DNA of 45,001 nt, taken from contig CALHPU010000078.1 in NCBI GenBank assembly GCA_938036435.1, positions 1 to 45,001 on the forward strand, in the 5' to 3' direction. The notes below the pieces were generated by a model, which had not been told where the DNA came from, searched no databases, and was given only the letters and a program-made list of their open reading frames with translations. This stretch comes from an uncultured Pirellulaceae bacterium (GTDB lineage: Bacteria; Planctomycetota; Planctomycetia; Pirellulales; Pirellulaceae). Positions 26,428 through 33,971 of this stretch are shown piece by piece. A program made the position numbers and the translations under genes. Positions within the stretch are counted from its first letter, which is position 1; each line of letters starts with the position of its first letter.

Positions 26428-28545
26428 TCACGAGCGTTTAACAACTTCAAATGCCAGTTTCACAGTCTCTTTGCCGATCAGCAAAGCGGGAACTAGCTTT
26501 GTGTGCTGATCCACCTCACCCAGCCACAGTACGCCCGACTTCCAGCGCCCGTCTCGCGCTCTTTCAAAGGGAACTTTATCGAAAGCCGCATGCAACTCCT
26601 GCCAAGTTTCTTTGGTGAGGATTCGGAACTGCGATTCGACGCCGGTGGAAACGGATCGCCCCAGCTGCCTTGCGACATGCCCCATCGTCATCCGGGGGTT
26701 CAATTCAACCAGCGGCTTGATCTTCAGTTCTCCAGCGCGGTCTCGGCAGACCATCGCATCGACACCGAGATAGCCCGTGAACTGCTGCGACTTCAATTCC
26801 GGTATCAATCGAGCCTCCAGCCACTGAGCCGTTGCTTGCAACTTCTGTGCTTGGTCTGTCAGCAGAAAACGTTTCAATTCCGAATTGCAGTCTCCGAGAG
26901 GATTGCCAAGCCGCGTGCCAACGTACTTGCGACCGGCGGTCACGATGGGACGGGTCCACCCAAGGTATTTTATCTCGCCCGATTCGGATGGTTCCGCCGG
27001 CATGTGCCAGAGGAACGAAATGTCAACCAAGCGATCGAGTTCCGGTTCAACGATGCCCAACGGATAAGTTTCACTTTCATTCTCACGCAACGTCGATTGC
27101 AGCCAAGCGACATCCTGTTCTATGAGCGGCTCACCACACGGCAACCTTCGTTGTCCGCGACCCGATGCTGACAGGTCGTTTTTGTAAACCGCTTTCGAAT
27201 AGCCAAGCTTCGCCAGCCGGTCGAGCATCTCCGGCAGTTCGTCGATCGCGTGGACAGCCAGACCGGTGACATTGGAAGACGTAAACCAATCGATGCGATC
27301 GGATCCAGCAGTTTCGTTCTCGGTCAACCATCGGTGAAGCTGAGCGGTTCCCCACGATTTCCGAAAAAGGTCAACGAACGAGTCGTTCCAAGGCGGTGGT
27401 GGAGCTTGTGCCGAATCCACTAAGCTTTCGATCGATTGATGAGCGTCTTTCGTCCACGCCCAAGGAGAGAATTGATTCAGTTTCCTAGAGTTCAGTTCGT
27501 CGCGATCCGAAAACGGCACGAATTGCGGCAACTCTAACCCTTTGTCGATCATCTGTTTGCGGATGGCTTGAGATGGAACTCGCTGTACCAGCACAACATC
27601 ATCCTGTTTGGACATCGGCACCATGACCAGTTCTAGGTCCTTGGCCAACTGCTCCATCAATGGTTGCTCCCTTTCGGTCAACTGCTGTGTAAGTCGAGCC
27701 TCGGCGGCCGGGTCAAACCAGTGAACAACCGGCGTCCGACCGCGTGACTGCCGGTACACCTCGATCGCGTCAATAAAGTCTTCAGTCAAACCGGCCTTCA
27801 ATCTGCCAGCGCGGTTGAAAGCAGCGCGTGGCCCGCGTGCGCGCTGAGGTGACATCGGGAACTCTAGTGCTTCTTCATACGCCGCCCAATCTGTTTGGTC
27901 TTGGTTTTTCCACTGGCGAAACCAGTGCAAGCCGTGCTGAACGTGTCCAATTTCGTCTTCGTAGATCTTTCGCAGCACTGCCGCGGTATCGGTGTCTCCG
28001 ATACGTTCAAATACCGAGGCAAAGTGCAGACTGTAATCAAGATTGGCTTGCTCAAACGTCAGGCTCAGCTGAGAAACAAAATCCATCGGCGAACGCATCG
28101 GTTCGATCATTTTCCAGAACTGCCCGCTGACGGGGTACTGGCCGAATTCAACACCGCACTCCTTCATGCGACGCATGTACATGCGTGTGTGTTCCTGTTC
28201 CTCTTGAAGCGTTACCAAAACGCCTTGGCGAAATGCGTGGGGAGCGTCTGGGAACTTTAGCAACACCAAAGCCATCAATTCGGTCGCTAGCAATTCGTGA
28301 TTGGCGAGGAAGTGAAGCAACTGCCCACGCGATTGCTCGTTCTCAAGTTTGTCGTCGCTGGGCGTTTGCAGGCTGCTGGGGCCTTGGCGAAATTTCAGAT
28401 CTTGCGGGCGGCCGGGAGTTGCTAATGTCTCAAGCGGCGAACGCGAATGGCGGTTCGGATCAATGGACAGCTTGCCCGGCGGTTGGAGTTTTTCTTCCAG
28501 CGTCTTCCCAAAGACGATTTGTTCGGCAAATTCAGTTACGTTCAT
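26428..28545 (-). CDS. DUF455 ferritin-like domain fused to apparent ATP-grasp domain
   Basis: From the ATG at 28545 this gives 705 residues; an in-frame start at 28665 would translate through an intergenic repeat and is not preferred. Residues 1-215 match the DUF455 ferritin-like family. Likely di-metal ligands are E89 (ATEL), E116 and H119 (EEQEHTRM), E165 (FEQANLDY), E198 and H201/H204 (EDEIGHVQHG). The C-terminal part ends with LGVDAMV and VELNPRMTMGHVARQLG, a pattern typical of ATP-grasp ligases, whose glutamate and asparagine bind magnesium. The middle region (about 230-480) is not recognised. Stand-alone DUF455 proteins are much shorter. The function is unknown; an ATP-dependent ligation coupled to metal-dependent oxidation is inference. 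Confidence 0.8.
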   Translation of the reverse strand: MNVTEFAEQIVFGKTLEEKLQPPGKLSIDPNRHSRSPLETLATPGRPQDLKFRQGPSSLQTPSDDKLENEQSRGQLLHFLANHELLATELMALVLLKFPDAPHAFRQGVLVTLQEEQEHTRMYMRRMKECGVEFGQYPVSGQFWKMIEPMRSPMDFVSQLSLTFEQANLDYSLHFASVFERIGDTDTAAVLRKIYEDEIGHVQHGLHWFRQWKNQDQTDWAAYEEALEFPMSPQRARGPRAAFNRAGRLKAGLTEDFIDAIEVYRQSRGRTPVVHWFDPAAEARLTQQLTEREQPLMEQLAKDLELVMVPMSKQDDVVLVQRVPSQAIRKQMIDKGLELPQFVPFSDRDELNSRKLNQFSPWAWTKDAHQSIESLVDSAQAPPPPWNDSFVDLFRKSWGTAQLHRWLTENETAGSDRIDWFTSSNVTGLAVHAIDELPEMLDRLAKLGYSKAVYKNDLSASGRGQRRLPCGEPLIEQDVAWLQSTLRENESETYPLGIVEPELDRLVDISFLWHMPAEPSESGEIKYLGWTRPIVTAGRKYVGTRLGNPLGDCNSELKRFLLTDQAQKLQATAQWLEARLIPELKSQQFTGYLGVDAMVCRDRAGELKIKPLVELNPRMTMGHVARQLGRSVSTGVESQFRILTKETWQELHAAFDKVPFERARDGRWKSGVLWLGEVDQHTKLVPALLIGKETVKLAFEVVKRS

Positions 28546-28650
28546 GTTGACTAGGATACTTGAACATTTCCGGACAAGCCACACCTGCGTCGTTTTGTGA
28601 GCAACCACCAACGGAGTGAATTCACCGGTCGCGCTCGGGCATGGAGATTG

Positions 28651-28729
28651 AACCACAGAGGACACGGAGATGCAGAGAGTATTTGCTTTTTTTACTGTTT
28701 CTCTGTGAGCCTCTGTGCTCCCGGTGGTT
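28651..28729. repeat. AACCACAGAGG-type inverted repeat
   Basis: AACCACAGAGGACACGGAG at 28651-28669 is matched in reverse by CTCTGTGAGCCTCTGTG...GGTGGTT ending at 28729, forming an imperfect long hairpin around an A/T-rich centre. Repeats of this ACCACAGAGG-ACACAGAG type are known from several environmental bacterial genomes. It lies between the DUF455 start and the M13 peptidase stop, and explains a spurious upstream extension of the DUF455 frame. Confidence 0.65.
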
Positions 28730-28790
28730 TTATTCTGTTCGTGGGCTGCCGAAGGTTAGCTGCACAGTACTGGGACTTTCAAAATCCGGC

Positions 28791-30824
28791 CTACCAAATC
28801 TTAATCCGATCGGATTCTGGTTTATAAAGTGCATCGCCTTCTTTGACATCGAACACCTCGTAGAACGCGTCGATGTTCATCACCGGACCATTGGCTCGAT
28901 AACGCGAGGGCGAATGCGGGTCGGTCAGCAAACGCTTAACCATTTCAGCGTCGCGATACTTCCGTTTCCAGACACGGCTCCAGCCAACGAAGAACAACTG
29001 ATTGGGCGTCCAATCGGCAACTTTTACTTCTGCATCAAGCCCCTCATAGCCCATTGCTTTGTAGGCGATCGTAAGTCCAGACAGGTCGGCGATGTTTTCC
29101 CCCAACGTGAATTTTCCGTTGACGTTCTTACCAGGCAACGGCTGGTACTCGCTGTATTGAGCGATAAGTTTCTCGGTCAGTTCGGCGAACGTCTTTGCAT
29201 CTTCCTCGGTCCACCAATTGTTCAGGTTTCCGTCACCGTCGTATTGGCTTCCTTGGTCATCAAATGCGTGACTGATCTCGTGGCCGATCACCGCCCCAAT
29301 TCCACCGTAGTTCAGCGGGGTTGGCGATTCCACGTCGAAGAACGGCGGCTGCAAAATGGCGGCTGGGAAAACAATTTCGTTTTTGGTTGGGTTGTAGTAC
29401 GCGTTAACCGTCTGTGGCGTCATGCCCCATTCTTCTCGGTCGATCGGTTTGCCAAGTTTTTCAATGCCGCGACGGAATTCAACTTCGTTCGAACGCATCA
29501 CGTTGCCGATCAGATCTTGTGCGTCGACTTTCAGCCCCTCGTATGATCGCCACTTCGTGGTGTATCCAATTTTCGTGCGGATTTTGCCAAGCTTCTCGCG
29601 GGCTTTGACTTTCGTCTTCTCGCCCATCCAAGTTAGATCACCGATCGAATCGCCAAAAGCTTTCAACAGGTTCTTGACGAGCTGATCCATCTTCGCCTTG
29701 GCTTCAGGTTTGAAATATCGCTCGACATACAATTTGCCAACCGCATCGCCGAGTGCTCCGAAGCCACCTCGGCCTGCGACTAAAGCCACACCACGTTCCC
29801 AGCGCGGTTTTTGTTCTTCAACGCCAGCCAATTCCTTTTTAAACAGTTGGAATCCGGCATCGACGAAAGCTTCTGAGAGATAAGGTTCATAAGCATTGAT
29901 CAATTTGAACTTTAGGTAGGCTTTCCAATCAGAGAGTTCCGTTTCGGAAACGATCGTCTTTAGTTCTTCGAAAAAGCTGGGCGTGTTGACGATAACGTAT
30001 TCCGGCGGATCGATCCCCAGCAGTTTCATCCACTCAGACGCATCGACCTCCGGGATAACCTTATTGAATTCGTCTTTGGAGAATTTGTTGTAGCGCTCTT
30101 TAGCGTTGCGAATCCTGACACGAGGCCAACTAGCCTTGGCCATTTTTGCCTCGATCTCAAGAACCGCAGTAGCAGCGTCTTCACCGCCTTCGATTTTTGC
30201 GGCGGCGAAGATCGTTTCCGCAAAAGTTAACAGCGCCAGTTGAGCCTTAAGCGTTTTCTTGTCGTGTTTCAGATAGTAATCGCGATCAGGCAGCGTTAGG
30301 CCGTTTTGAATGAAGTGGACGGCGTAGGCGGTTGAGTTCTTTGCGTCTTGAGAGACGTACAGCCCAAGCGGTACATCGACACCGATAATGGTCAGGTGCG
30401 CCATGTGATTGATCAACGTCGGCGTATCTTCGATCGCATCGATCTTATCAAGCTCATCTTGCAGTGGATCGATTCCTTTCTCGTTGGCGGCGTCAACATC
30501 CATGAAGCTCTTGTAAAATGCACCGACCTTCTGAGCATCGCTGCCGTCGGGATGCTGCTCGTTAGAGATCGCGTCGATCATCTCGCGACAGCGCTGCTGA
30601 GAGAGGTCCGACAATTTTGTGAATGCACCGTAGTTTGATTTGTCCGCCGGGATTTCAGTTTCGGTAAGCCAAGATCCGTTGACGAACTGGTACAGGTCAT
30701 CTTGAGGCCGGACGGTGGTGTCAAATGATTTCTGATTTAGCGTTGCGTCTGGAGCCGTTTGAGCCAGCGCGGGCGAGGCGACGAAACATTCAATGGCGAG
30801 GATGATGAGGGCAAAACGTGTCAT
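28791..30824 (-). CDS. M13 family zinc metallopeptidase (neprilysin/PepO type)
   Basis: The protein from ATG 30824 has 677 residues and begins with a signal peptide (FALIILAIECFVASPALAQ), so it is exported. The start at 30893 would put a charged leader ahead of the signal. Zinc-site residues are H515, E516 and H519 in HEISH, and E576 in ENIADLSG; DDQGSQYDGDGN and the NAYYNP substrate-binding segment are also seen. The C-terminus closes with the typical YRANGPVMN and the terminal tryptophan (IW). It presumably hydrolyses peptides in the periplasm. It is divergent from the ABC ATPase, with the second MITE-like copy between them. Confidence 0.95.
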   Translation of the reverse strand: MTRFALIILAIECFVASPALAQTAPDATLNQKSFDTTVRPQDDLYQFVNGSWLTETEIPADKSNYGAFTKLSDLSQQRCREMIDAISNEQHPDGSDAQKVGAFYKSFMDVDAANEKGIDPLQDELDKIDAIEDTPTLINHMAHLTIIGVDVPLGLYVSQDAKNSTAYAVHFIQNGLTLPDRDYYLKHDKKTLKAQLALLTFAETIFAAAKIEGGEDAATAVLEIEAKMAKASWPRVRIRNAKERYNKFSKDEFNKVIPEVDASEWMKLLGIDPPEYVIVNTPSFFEELKTIVSETELSDWKAYLKFKLINAYEPYLSEAFVDAGFQLFKKELAGVEEQKPRWERGVALVAGRGGFGALGDAVGKLYVERYFKPEAKAKMDQLVKNLLKAFGDSIGDLTWMGEKTKVKAREKLGKIRTKIGYTTKWRSYEGLKVDAQDLIGNVMRSNEVEFRRGIEKLGKPIDREEWGMTPQTVNAYYNPTKNEIVFPAAILQPPFFDVESPTPLNYGGIGAVIGHEISHAFDDQGSQYDGDGNLNNWWTEEDAKTFAELTEKLIAQYSEYQPLPGKNVNGKFTLGENIADLSGLTIAYKAMGYEGLDAEVKVADWTPNQLFFVGWSRVWKRKYRDAEMVKRLLTDPHSPSRYRANGPVMNIDAFYEVFDVKEGDALYKPESDRIKIW

Positions 30825-30957
30825 CTTGAGTCTACTCTTGGTCGAAAAACGATTGATAGATACCGGTGGGGTCATGGTATCAGATTTTCTCATCTACCCC
30901 TATGCGAGAAAGGTTGCTGTTGGTGCGGGATTTCGCCAGCAAGACCAAATCAGTAGA

Positions 30958-31122
30958 CTGGTGCTTCGTCCCGATTTGGAATTAGGATTTAGATGAAAGC
31001 GAAAGGGCGCGATCCCTTCGGTCCCCATCGTCAATCAATTGCTATTTATACCGGACGGCTTGCGCCGTTACGCTTAAAGATCGAAACGGCAACCCAAAAA
31101 TTGAATCTGGACGAAACACTAG
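30958..31122. repeat. MITE-like element, copy 2 (165 bp, inverted relative to copy 1)
   Basis: On the plus strand it runs from CTGGTGCTTCGTCC (30958) to GGACGAAACACTAG (ending 31122), which are imperfect inverted repeats. Reversed, it aligns along its whole length with 3055-3217. The shared 25-base core is at 31051-31075, and a second identical block, CTTTCGCTTTCATC in copy 1 orientation, lies in the right half. It sits in the promoter region between the divergent M13 peptidase and ABC ATPase genes. No coding capacity was found. Confidence 0.75.
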
Positions 31123-31227
31123 GCCCGACTCGTGGTGGAAACGGTGACGACAGTGATGAGCTGCTTTTGTGGAGTGACGCCTCACAACTCGCCTGTTCGA
31201 AGACTAAAAACTCTAAAGACGGCAACT

Positions 31228-32013
31228 ATGGATCCGATACTCTCTTGCAAAAACGTGACTGTGTTTCGAGGCAAAACAACGGCGCTCGATAGTCTCGATC
31301 TTGAGATCTGCACGGGAGCAAGCACAGCGATTGTGGGTCCCAACGGAGCCGGGAAATCAACACTGCTGAAACTGATTACGCGCGAGCTGTATCCTTTTGT
31401 CGATCCGGCGTCGGAGTTTAAGATCTTCGGTGAATCGCGTTGGAACGTTTGGGAGCTAAGATATCGGTTGGGGATCGTCTCGTTGGATTTGCAGAATACG
31501 TTCTTTCCCGATACCACCGGTAGGAAAGTCGTTCTTTCAGGGTTTGTGACGACGCTGGGGCATGTCGTCGAATCAGAATTGACCGAATCGCAGATGGATC
31601 GGGCCGAATTTCTTTTGGGCGACCTTGGGATTGAGCACTTGCAGGACAAGCCGGTTCGAAAGATGTCGACAGGTCAGCAGCGCCGGTTTCTGCTGGCACG
31701 TGCTTTGGTGCATGACCCCGAAGCGTTGGTGTTTGACGAACCTACGGCGGGGTTGGACCTCGCATCAAAGTTTCACTATTTGCGAACCGTCAAGCAATTG
31801 GTGCAACGGGGCAAAACGGTGGTGCAAGTAACACATCACATCGATGAGATTCCACCTGAGATCGAGCGCGTGATTTTGCTTGACAAAGGGCGAATCTTGG
31901 CCGACGGAAACAAGCTTGAGGTGCTCACCGAAGAGAATCTCAGCCAATTGTTTGGCGTCGGGGTGCGCGTGGTGATTGAAGACGGCTTCTATCGGGCTTT
32001 GCCAAAGCAGTGA
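31228..32013 (+). CDS. ABC transporter ATP-binding protein
   Basis: The ATG at 31228 (261 residues) is chosen because conserved ABC sequence starts directly after it; the longer frame from 31132 begins next to the repeat element. Walker A GPNGAGKST (37-45), signature MSTGQQ (146-151), Walker B ALVFDEP (166-172), a GLDLAS D-loop and the H-loop H203 (VTHHIDE) are all present, so it should be an active ATPase. It resembles single-domain ATPases of the YlmA/ModF type. No permease or binding protein is adjacent, so cargo is unknown. A 147-base gap separates it from the next plus-strand gene. Confidence 0.9.
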   Translation: MDPILSCKNVTVFRGKTTALDSLDLEICTGASTAIVGPNGAGKSTLLKLITRELYPFVDPASEFKIFGESRWNVWELRYRLGIVSLDLQNTFFPDTTGRKVVLSGFVTTLGHVVESELTESQMDRAEFLLGDLGIEHLQDKPVRKMSTGQQRRFLLARALVHDPEALVFDEPTAGLDLASKFHYLRTVKQLVQRGKTVVQVTHHIDEIPPEIERVILLDKGRILADGNKLEVLTEENLSQLFGVGVRVVIEDGFYRALPKQ

Positions 32014-32160
32014 GCGTTAATCCGAATGGCCTTTCGTCGAGGCCAGAAAACACACAATCCTCGTGCGGACATTCAAATATTTATTCAACCTTTTGCCAAA
32101 AAATGGGGTACGGTTCGGTATGAGAACTACCTTCGAAGATTCCAATAAAGGAGCCGTTCT

Positions 32161-32697
32161 ATGATTGAGTGGTTTACCGAGGACGCCTTGCTTCCCACAA
32201 TCATGGGCGGCTTTCTCGCGATTTGCTTGTTTGGGTTGTACTTCTATTCCAGCGAAAAAGTCATGCTGATGATCGCGCTGGTTGTGACCGCCGGTACCGT
32301 TGGAATCGCAACGATCGAAAGAATGGTGGTCACCGACAAAGAAAAGGCTCACGCAATGCTCTACGATGCCGCGCGCGCGGGCACGCGTAACGACGACGCG
32401 TATCTTGTTGGTTTGATCAAGTCCGATAAAGTCGACGCGATTAATAGGGCGAAGCAAGAACTTGAAGATATCACTTTCGAGAACGTACGGGTTGTTGGAG
32501 TCAAGGAATTCGCGCAGATCGAGGGTAGCGATCCCAAGACGGCCACGATCAGTTTCGTGGTTTTTGGATCTGGACGTCGTCGCAGTATCGCTGGGCCATT
32601 TCAAAGAGAAGTTAGCTTAGATTTGGAAATGGTAAATGATCAGTGGAAGGTGACCGGCTTTAGCCACTCTGATCCTCGCGCTGGAACGCGGCTATAA
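32161..32697 (+). CDS. Small membrane protein of unknown function
   Basis: No family is recognised. The 178-residue protein has two N-terminal membrane segments (about residues 10-29 and 34-52), followed by a cytoplasmic or periplasmic domain of about 120 residues. That part has an alpha-beta character (KVDAINRAKQELEDITFENVRV, then ATISFVVFGSG, and VSLDLEMVNDQWKVTGF), reminiscent of NTF2/DUF-like domains, but this is a weak impression. A clear AAAGGAG Shine-Dalgarno sits 7 bases ahead of the ATG. It is followed by the terC gene. Confidence 0.75.
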   Translation: MIEWFTEDALLPTIMGGFLAICLFGLYFYSSEKVMLMIALVVTAGTVGIATIERMVVTDKEKAHAMLYDAARAGTRNDDAYLVGLIKSDKVDAINRAKQELEDITFENVRVVGVKEFAQIEGSDPKTATISFVVFGSGRRRSIAGPFQREVSLDLEMVNDQWKVTGFSHSDPRAGTRL

Positions 32698-32724
32698 GGC
32701 CGCAGTCCGCTGTTTTACGGCCTT
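32696..32724 (+). terminator. Possible hairpin terminator after the small membrane protein
   Basis: AAGGCCG (32696-32702) pairs perfectly with CGGCCTT (32718-32724) around a 15-base loop, starting inside the stop codon. No T tract follows, so it may instead be a structured intercistronic element ahead of terC. Confidence 0.4.
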
Positions 32725-32836
32725 CCGACCATCGTACCACGGAATGAGAAGACATTGGGGTAGCCACAATGGGCTGAAATTTTTAAATTTCACCACTGTT
32801 GTCTAACCGCTCCACTCGCATTTCTCGAGGCCGTTG

Positions 32837-33889
32837 ATGTATCGCTCTGTAAAACCCTTTATCTATGTCACCGTGATTTTGCTATTCGGAGTGTTGGTCG
32901 CCGACTGCTTCGACCGCAATCAAGCCTCCGCATTGATGCCGATAGGTGAGGATACGGCTGTCGCCACTGAAGCAGCAGAGACTGTCGAAAACGCTGCAAC
33001 TCTAGCTGAAACTGGTGATCATTCAGATCACGCTGCCAGCGATGACCATTCAGACAAGGCGCGGGCCGGCGAGCTACATGGCGATGAGCCGCAGCCGGGT
33101 ATTTTGGCGAATTTGGTCACCCTGTTGATGCTCATTTTGCTGCAGGCCGTTTTGGGGTTTGACAACCTCTTGTACATTTCACTCGAATCAAGACGCGCTC
33201 CGGCGGACAAACAAAAGATGGTGCGTCTTTGGGGAATTGGTTTGGCGATTTTTCTAAGGATTGGACTGCTGTTGGTGCTCCTTCAGTTGATTCAGCTTTT
33301 TCAAGACAAATTGTTTGACGTGCCGGCGTTTCTAAATCCGTATGTTGAGGGCCACTTCAATGGCCATAGTCTCATTGTGTTGGCCGGTGGTGCATTCATT
33401 CTTTACACAGCGGTCAAAGAAGTTTTGCACATGGTGACGCTTGAAGAGCACGGCCACAAAGAGGAGAAGAAACCCAAGAGCGTATTTTCTGTCATCTTTT
33501 GGATTGTGTTGATGAACCTTGTGTTCTCGTTCGACTCGATTCTCAGTGCCATGGCTTTGACGCATGTCTTCTGGGTGATGGCAATCGCGATTGTGGTTGG
33601 CGGTATTTTGATGATCGTTCTAGCGGACACGATTTCTGTGTTCCTAGAGAAAAACCGCATGTACGAGGTGCTGGGATTGTTCATTCTGTTTATCGTCGGC
33701 GTAATGCTCGTCAGTGAGGGCGGCCACTTGGCCCATCTGACTTTCTTCGGCAACCACGTGACACCGATGACCAAAACCACGTTCTATTTCGTGATTGGCG
33801 TACTGGTCATCGTGGATATCGTTCAAGGACGTTATCAGAAGAAATTGATTGCGATGAAGAAGGCCAAGCACTTGGAGGGGCATGCTTAA
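32837..33889 (+). CDS. TerC-family integral membrane protein
   Basis: A 350-residue protein from ATG 32837 (a TTG immediately upstream is the only alternative). The TerC fold is shown by VLGFDNLLYIS and FSFDSILSAMALT, each carrying the conserved aspartate in a membrane segment, plus GLFILFIVGVMLVSEGGHL. Seven or so membrane segments are visible. The N-terminus is unusual: a signal-anchor is followed by an Asp/His/Glu-rich stretch (about 35-85) containing GDHSDHAASDDHSDKARAG, likely outside the membrane and possibly metal-binding. TerC proteins are linked to metal, chiefly manganese, efflux in secretion; transport in this case is inferred. Confidence 0.88.
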   Translation: MYRSVKPFIYVTVILLFGVLVADCFDRNQASALMPIGEDTAVATEAAETVENAATLAETGDHSDHAASDDHSDKARAGELHGDEPQPGILANLVTLLMLILLQAVLGFDNLLYISLESRRAPADKQKMVRLWGIGLAIFLRIGLLLVLLQLIQLFQDKLFDVPAFLNPYVEGHFNGHSLIVLAGGAFILYTAVKEVLHMVTLEEHGHKEEKKPKSVFSVIFWIVLMNLVFSFDSILSAMALTHVFWVMAIAIVVGGILMIVLADTISVFLEKNRMYEVLGLFILFIVGVMLVSEGGHLAHLTFFGNHVTPMTKTTFYFVIGVLVIVDIVQGRYQKKLIAMKKAKHLEGHA

Positions 33890-33940
33890 CTCTTTAAGTT
33901 ACAATGGTATGAAGATTGCGTTTGTTCCTGGTATTGAGAA

Positions 33941-33969
33941 CGGTTTTCGGCGTCCTCCTCTGAAAACCG
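33941..33969. terminator. Possible bidirectional hairpin between convergent genes
   Basis: CGGTTTTC (33941-33948) pairs with GAAAACCG (33962-33969), with a 13-base loop. It falls 2 bases from the stop of the minus-strand gene and 51 bases after terC. There is no clear T tract, so the assignment is tentative. Confidence 0.4.
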
Positions 33970-33971
33970 CT

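Noticed and set aside
26503-27171. 222-codon plus-strand frame opposite the DUF455 fusion gene
   Set aside because: Antisense to a long, motif-bearing frame; product has no recognisable features.
28546-28665. N-terminal extension of the DUF455 fusion protein
   Set aside because: Would translate part of the ACCACAGAGG repeat; conserved sequence begins at ATG 28545.
28641-29546. 301-codon plus-strand frame
   Set aside because: Begins in the inverted repeat at 28651 and runs antisense to the M13 peptidase active-site region.
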